In this document: piece after piece, positions 28,269 through 33,385 of the stretch
Layout: each line of letters starts with the position of its first letter
How positions within the stretch are numbered: position 1 is the stretch's first letter
From: Oscillospiraceae bacterium
Lineage (GTDB): Bacteria; Bacillota; Clostridia; Oscillospirales; Oscillospiraceae
NCBI GenBank assembly: GCA_031281255.1
Contig: JAITFR010000024.1
Location: 1 to 33,385 of the forward strand
Direction of reading: 5' to 3'
DNA: 33,385 nt
The notes under the pieces: model-generated
Database searches by the model: none
Told to the model about the DNA's origin: nothing
The model's input: only the letters and a program-made list of their open reading frames with translations
Position numbers and translations under genes: made by a program

Positions 28269-31200
28269 TGAGCTTCTTACCTTTTGATGCTATGCAAATA
28301 GGACTTGCTTCATCGGACATGATTCGCACATGGTCTAGCGGAGAAGTAAAAAAACCTGAAACAATCAACTACAGAACCTTAAAACCCGAACGTGACGGTT
28401 TATTTTGCGAAAAAATATTCGGACCGTCAAAGGACTGGGAATGTCACTGCGGAAAGTTTAAGAAAATCCGATATAAAGGAAAAATCTGTGACCGTTGTGG
28501 TGTAGAAATAACAAAATCTAACGTTCGCCGTGAGCGAATGGGTCATATTGACCTTGCTGCACCAGTGTCTCATATTTGGTACTTTAAGGGAATCCCGTCA
28601 AGAATGGGGCTCTTACTCGATATTACGCCACGTGTACTCGAAAAAGTGTTGTATTTTGCAACATACATAGTTATTGACGAAGGTGATACACCACTTAAAA
28701 AGAATCAAATTCTTACAGAAAAAGAATACCGTGAAATGCGTGAGAAATACGAAGACGACTTTAGAGCCGGTATGGGTGCAGAAGCAATTCGTGATTTGCT
28801 TGAAGATTTAGACATTGAAGCTTTTTCGGAACAATTAAAAATCGAAGCAAAAGCAGCAACAGGTCAAAAGAAGGCAAAACTGGTTAAAAGACTTGAAGTT
28901 GTTGAAGCGTTCCGCACATCGGGTAATGACCCGACTTGGATGATTATTGAAACACTTCCTGTAATTCCACCGGAAATACGCCCTATGGTTCAACTTGATG
29001 GTGGTCGTTTTGCAACATCAGACCTTAACGATTTATACAGACGTGTTATTAACAGAAACAACCGCTTAAAAAGACTGATTCAGCTTCAAGCTCCTGATAT
29101 TATTGTCAGAAATGAAAAAAGAATGTTACAAGAAGCAGTTGATGCTCTTATTGATAATGGTAGACGCGGTCGTCCGGTTACAGGTGCAAACTCCAGAGCG
29201 TTAAAATCTTTATCAGATATGCTTAAAGGTAAACAAGGTAGATTTAGACAAAATCTTCTTGGAAAACGTGTTGACTACTCAGGTCGTAGTGTTATTGTTG
29301 TAGGGCCTGAACTTAAGCTTTATCAATGCGGTGTTCCCAAAGAAATGGCAATAGAACTATTTAGACCTTTTGTTATGAAAAAGCTTGTTGAAGATGGTAA
29401 TGCAAGTAATATCAAATCAGCTAAAAAAATGGTTGATAAAGGTATAACAGAGGTTTGGGATGCTCTTGAAGTTGTAATTAAAGACCATCCGGTACTTCTT
29501 AATAGAGCACCAACTTTGCACAGACTGGGCATACAAGCGTTTGAACCTGTGTTGGTTGAAGGTCGTGCTCTTATGCTTCACCCGCTCGTATGCTCTGCTT
29601 ACAACGCTGACTTTGACGGTGACCAAATGGCAATTCACGTACCACTATCTGCGGAAGCTCAAGCAGAAGCCAGAATCCTTATGCTTTCTGCAAACAATCT
29701 GTTACATCCAAAAGATGGTCATCCTGTCACAGTACCAACACATGATATGATTCTGGGTTCTTATTACCTTACATTTCTTAGAGAAGATGAGCATGGTGCA
29801 GGTAAGTTCTTTGTTTCACCAAACGAAGCACTTATGGCATACCAGTGTGGTGATGTAAATGTACATGCACCCATTAATGTTCGTATTTCAAAAGAAATAA
29901 ATGGAGAGTTAAGATATAAGACTATAAAAACAACAGTTGGTAGAATAATCTTCAATGAACCACTTCCTCAAGATCTTGGTTATGTTGACAGAAGTAACCC
30001 TGAGAATATATTTGAGTATGAAATCGACTTTAGAACAGATAAAAAAGAGCTTGAAAAAATTATCGAGCGTTGTATAGCAAAGCATGGTTTCACACGCTCA
30101 GCATCAGTTCTCGATAAAATCAAAGCTTTAGGATTTAAGTACTCAACTCAAGGTGCAATAACAATCTCTATAGCAGATATGACTGTTCCCGAAGCCAAAT
30201 GGGAATTAATCAGACAAACTGAGAAAAAGGTTATCGAAATTGAAAACCACTTCAAACGAGGTTTTATCACTGATGATGAGCGTTATCGTCTGGTTGTTGA
30301 TGAGTGGGAAAGAACTACATCAGAAGTTACAGCCGCACTGGCTAATACACTTGACGAGTTTAACCCTGTTAAAATGATGGCAGCATCAGGAGCAAGAGGT
30401 AGTGAAAACCAAATTAGACAGCTTGCAGGAATGAGAGGACTTGTACAAAATACAATCGGACGTACAATTGAAATACCAATTAAAGCAAACTTCCGTGAGG
30501 GTCTCACAGTTCTTGAATATTTCGTTTCATCAAGAGGTGCAAGAAAAGGTCTTGCTGATACAGCACTTAGAACGGCTGACTCAGGTTACCTCACACGCCG
30601 CTTAGTTGACGTTTCACAAGATGTTATTGTGCGTGAAAAAGACTGCGGTACTCATGAGGGTATAATCGCACGAGAAGTCTACGAAGAGGGCAAAGGCGTA
30701 ATTTCAACATTTGGTGCAGTTATTCACGGACGTTTTCCTGCAAATGATATTGTTGATGAAAAAACCGGTGAGTTACTCTTCACACGTAGTCACATGCTTA
30801 TAAATAGCGATTCGATTAAGCTCTTAGAGCGTGGTATAGATTCTGTTATAGTCCGTACTGCAATGGATTGTGAATCCAGCAGTGGTATCTGCGCAATGTG
30901 TTATGGTATAAACCTTGCAACCGGTACAGGTGTTTCAATCGGTGAAGCTGTTGGTGTTATCGCTGCTCAGTCAATAGGTGAACCAGGTACACAGCTTACA
31001 ATGAGAACGTTCCACACCGGTGGTATAACAGGTGATGATATAACACAAGGTCTACCTCGTGTTGAAGAACTCTTTGAAGCACGTAAGCCTAAGAAAATGG
31101 CTATTTTATCAGAAATTGACGGTATAATTGATATTGAGGAAACAAGAAGAAATGCAATTATCTCAATAACTGTTACAAACCAGGAATCCGGTGATATTCG

Positions 31201-31882
31201 CTCGTACCAAACACCATATTTCTCAGGTATCAGAGTGAAAAACGGTGATGCTGTTAAAGCCGGTGATAAGCTTACAGATGGTGCACTAAATCCACATGAC
31301 ATCATGCGAATTTTAGGTAAAGCAGCAACTCAAGCATATATCATTTCTGAAGTTCAAATTGTGTATCGTCAGCAAGGTGTTGATATCAACGATAAACACA
31401 TCGAAGTTATTGTTCGTCAGATGATGAGAAAAGTTAAAATTGAAGACGGTGGTGACACTGAATTACTCGCAGGAACAACCATCAATTCCGATGAATATAA
31501 AGCTGCAAATACAACAATAGCAAAGAGAATTGAAGAAGGTGAAGAAGAATTACGTTATGCTGATGCTTCACCACTTCTCATGGGAATTACCAAAGCATCA
31601 CTTGCTACAGAATCTTTCTTATCCGCTGCATCATTCCAGGAGACAACAAAAGTTTTAACTGAGGCTGCAATTAAAGGAAAAATTGACAGACTTATCGGCT
31701 TAAAAGAAAATGTTATTATTGGTAAATTAGTACCTGCCGGAAGTGGTCTATCAATATACCGCAAGTTTGACAGTGATATTGAATACGGTGGAAAGAGTTA
31801 TACATTAACAGGTTACGAGGGTAATTATGATGACGATGATGTTGATACATCAGTTCTCATCGGTTACGGCAACGCTCTGTAA
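28268..31882 (+). CDS. rpoC: DNA-directed RNA polymerase subunit beta'
   Basis: [16 protein letters not shown] catalytic motif, [22 protein letters not shown] zinc site, [28 protein letters not shown]. Confidence 0.98.
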   Translation: MSFLPFDAMQIGLASSDMIRTWSSGEVKKPETINYRTLKPERDGLFCEKIFGPSKDWECHCGKFKKIRYKGKICDRCGVEITKSNVRRERMGHIDLAAPVSHIWYFKGIPSRMGLLLDITPRVLEKVLYFATYIVIDEGDTPLKKNQILTEKEYREMREKYEDDFRAGMGAEAIRDLLEDLDIEAFSEQLKIEAKAATGQKKAKLVKRLEVVEAFRTSGNDPTWMIIETLPVIPPEIRPMVQLDGGRFATSDLNDLYRRVINRNNRLKRLIQLQAPDIIVRNEKRMLQEAVDALIDNGRRGRPVTGANSRALKSLSDMLKGKQGRFRQNLLGKRVDYSGRSVIVVGPELKLYQCGVPKEMAIELFRPFVMKKLVEDGNASNIKSAKKMVDKGITEVWDALEVVIKDHPVLLNRAPTLHRLGIQAFEPVLVEGRALMLHPLVCSAYNADFDGDQMAIHVPLSAEAQAEARILMLSANNLLHPKDGHPVTVPTHDMILGSYYLTFLREDEHGAGKFFVSPNEALMAYQCGDVNVHAPINVRISKEINGELRYKTIKTTVGRIIFNEPLPQDLGYVDRSNPENIFEYEIDFRTDKKELEKIIERCIAKHGFTRSASVLDKIKALGFKYSTQGAITISIADMTVPEAKWELIRQTEKKVIEIENHFKRGFITDDERYRLVVDEWERTTSEVTAALANTLDEFNPVKMMAASGARGSENQIRQLAGMRGLVQNTIGRTIEIPIKANFREGLTVLEYFVSSRGARKGLADTALRTADSGYLTRRLVDVSQDVIVREKDCGTHEGIIAREVYEEGKGVISTFGAVIHGRFPANDIVDEKTGELLFTRSHMLINSDSIKLLERGIDSVIVRTAMDCESSSGICAMCYGINLATGTGVSIGEAVGVIAAQSIGEPGTQLTMRTFHTGGITGDDITQGLPRVEELFEARKPKKMAILSEIDGIIDIEETRRNAIISITVTNQESGDIRSYQTPYFSGIRVKNGDAVKAGDKLTDGALNPHDIMRILGKAATQAYIISEVQIVYRQQGVDINDKHIEVIVRQMMRKVKIEDGGDTELLAGTTINSDEYKAANTTIAKRIEEGEEELRYADASPLLMGITKASLATESFLSAASFQETTKVLTEAAIKGKIDRLIGLKENVIIGKLVPAGSGLSIYRKFDSDIEYGGKSYTLTGYEGNYDDDDVDTSVLIGYGNAL

Positions 31883-31949
31883 GAGTTATTCACAAATCAA
31901 TGTAGGGGACATCCTCTGCTAGTCCAACGATATAAATTAATCCATGTAG

Positions 31950-31971
31950 GGGCGACCGTCCCCGGTCGCCC
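31950..31971. repeat. REP-like palindromic element between rpoC and rpsL
   Basis: Perfect GGGCGACC-gtcccc-GGTCGCCC following TGTAGG; no T-tract, so not an obvious terminator. Confidence 0.65.
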
Positions 31972-32012
31972 GAATTATAGGAAAGACAAAAATAGAAGAA
32001 AGGAGGAGAATA

Positions 32013-32432
32013 ATGCCAACGTTTAATCAGTTAGTTAGAAAAGGCAGAAAGAAACTTACATATAAGTCTACATCACCGGCTATGCAAAAAAGTCTTAATA
32101 CACTTAGAAATGAAGAAACAGACTTATCATCATCGCAAAAGCGTGGAGTATGTACAGCAGTAAGAACAGCTACGCCTAAGAAACCTAACTCGGCACTTCG
32201 CAAAATCGCCCGTGTCAGATTAACCAACGGTCATGAGGTCACAGCTTATATTCCCGGAGTCGGACACAACCTGCAAGAACACTCGGTTGTAATGATTCGC
32301 GGAGGACGTGTAAAAGACCTGCCGGGCGTACGTTATCATATCGTGCGTGGTTCTTTGGACACACAAGGCGTAGAAGGTCGCCAACAATCCAGATCAAAAT
32401 ATGGCGCAAAAAAGCCAAAAGGTGCAAAATAG
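32013..32432 (+). CDS. rpsL: 30S ribosomal protein S12
   Basis: [14 protein letters not shown]...[45 protein letters not shown] aaaggaggag. Confidence 0.98.
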   Translation: MPTFNQLVRKGRKKLTYKSTSPAMQKSLNTLRNEETDLSSSQKRGVCTAVRTATPKKPNSALRKIARVRLTNGHEVTAYIPGVGHNLQEHSVVMIRGGRVKDLPGVRYHIVRGSLDTQGVEGRQQSRSKYGAKKPKGAK

Positions 32433-32463
32433 CAAAAACTAACTTTATGCCCAACATGACATA

Positions 32464-32504
32464 GCGTTGCAAGCAACGCATTATAAAGAATGCTACGCAT
32501 TCTT
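32464..32504. repeat. Two adjacent mini-hairpins in the rpsL-rpsG spacer
   Basis: GCGTTGC-AA-GCAACGC (32464-32479) and AAGAATGC-TAC-GCATTCTT (32486-32504), without T-tracts. Confidence 0.6.
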
Positions 32505-32654
32505 CTAATGTAACACATTCTTCTAATTGCGAAAAAAGCATCGTTTTATATAAAAATCATGTGGCATATATCGGGTAAATAGCTTATCCGAAGTACCTAT
32601 GAAACAATTTATGGCTTGCAAAGCAAGACTATTACTATTGAGGAGGGAAGTATA

Positions 32655-33125
32655 ATGCCCAGAAGAGGTAATGTACCCAAAAGAGAAGTTTTACCGGATC
32701 CCGTATACAATTCGATAATTGTAACCAGACTTATTAACAGCATAATGCTTGACGGAAAAAAAGGAGTAGCACAAAAAATAGTTTATGGTGCATTTGATAT
32801 CGTAAAAGAAAAGTCAGAAAAAGACCCGCTGGACGTATTTATATCATCACTTGAAAACATAATGCCAACACTTGAGGTTAAAGCTCGCCGTGTTGGTGGT
32901 GCAACGTACCAGGTTCCAATGGAAGTCAGACCGGAAAGGCGTCAGGCTCTTGGGCTTAGATGGCTGACAAATTACTCCAGATCACGCAACGAAAAAACTA
33001 TGAGAGAACGCCTTGCAGGAGAAATCCTCGATGCTTCAAATAGTGTAGGTGCTGCTGTTAAGAAAAGAGAAGACACGCACAAAATGGCAGATGCAAATAA
33101 AGCATTTGCACACTACCGCTGGTAA
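32655..33125 (+). CDS. rpsG: 30S ribosomal protein S7
   Basis: [20 protein letters not shown]...[29 protein letters not shown] at 32655 with RBS gaggaggg preferred to the upstream start at 32616. Confidence 0.97.
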   Translation: MPRRGNVPKREVLPDPVYNSIIVTRLINSIMLDGKKGVAQKIVYGAFDIVKEKSEKDPLDVFISSLENIMPTLEVKARRVGGATYQVPMEVRPERRQALGLRWLTNYSRSRNEKTMRERLAGEILDASNSVGAAVKKREDTHKMADANKAFAHYRW

Positions 33126-33140
33126 TAGCTTTAAAGAAAC

Positions 33141-33278
33141 CGTCATTGCGGGCTTGACATAGAATCCTCTAAATAGAACATTCTGTCGTAGGGGATTGCG
33201 GGTCAAGCCCGCAACGACGAACTATTAACAGAGCATTCTGCCGTAGGGGATTGCGGGTCAAGCCCGCAATGACGAACT
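33141..33278. repeat. REP-like cluster: one inverted partial copy and two tandem copies
   Basis: CATTCTG(T/C)CGTAGGGGATTGCGGGTCAAGCCCGCAA(C/T)GACGAACT at 33179-33223 and 33234-33278; inverted CGTCATTGCGGGCTTGAC at 33141-33158. Confidence 0.8.
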
Positions 33279-33300
33279 TTTTTACGAAAGATGAACTATC

Positions 33301-33385
33301 ATGTCCAGAGAATATTCATTAGAAAAAACTCGTAATATTGGCATCATGGCACATATTGATGCAGGTAAAACAACAACAACAGAGA
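33301..33385 (+). CDS. fusA: Elongation factor G, N-terminal part (3' end outside window)
   Basis: [28 protein letters not shown] includes the EF-G P-loop. Confidence 0.95.
   Translation, partial: MSREYSLEKTRNIGIMAHIDAGKTTTTE

Noticed and set aside
33141-33278. Possible CRISPR array from the repeated 45-bp unit
   Set aside because: Only two tandem copies, spacer about 10 bp, repeat internally palindromic and a third copy inverted; no cas genes nearby.

Overview
The window is an AT-rich, low-GC Gram-positive (Clostridia-like) chromosomal segment made mostly of housekeeping genes. In order it carries: the nrdR C-terminus; three short genes resembling V-type ATPase stalk subunits (H/G-like, I-like, E-like) with no catalytic or membrane subunits; asnS; a Ca2+-type P-type ATPase; an orphan 395-aa ORF; a ZIP transporter; a GDPD phosphodiesterase; a large hybrid histidine kinase; an SDR oxidoreductase; tRNA-Pro; purine nucleoside phosphorylase; a TIGR03960-type radical SAM gene and its DUF2344 partner; pfkA; a YerC/TrpR-like regulator; a tRNA Val-Asp-Gly-Cys cluster plus an opposing tRNA-Arg; a tandem-REC protein; a CotH / VTC-domain / DUF4956 trio; a REC-histidine kinase; tRNA-Phe; and rpoB-rpoC-rpsL-rpsG-fusA (fusA partial). 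I found no CRISPR array, transposase, prophage or recognisable defence system. The most interesting signals are (1) the eroded or miniaturised V-ATPase stalk-only locus, (2) two inverted members of a structured repeat family between tRNA-Phe and rpoB whose hairpin stems differ by compensatory changes, (3) a second, mostly synonymously diverged copy of the pfkA 3' end just downstream of pfkA, and (4) a perfect palindrome over the -35 box of the predicted rpoB promoter. All family calls come from reading motifs; no database search was run.
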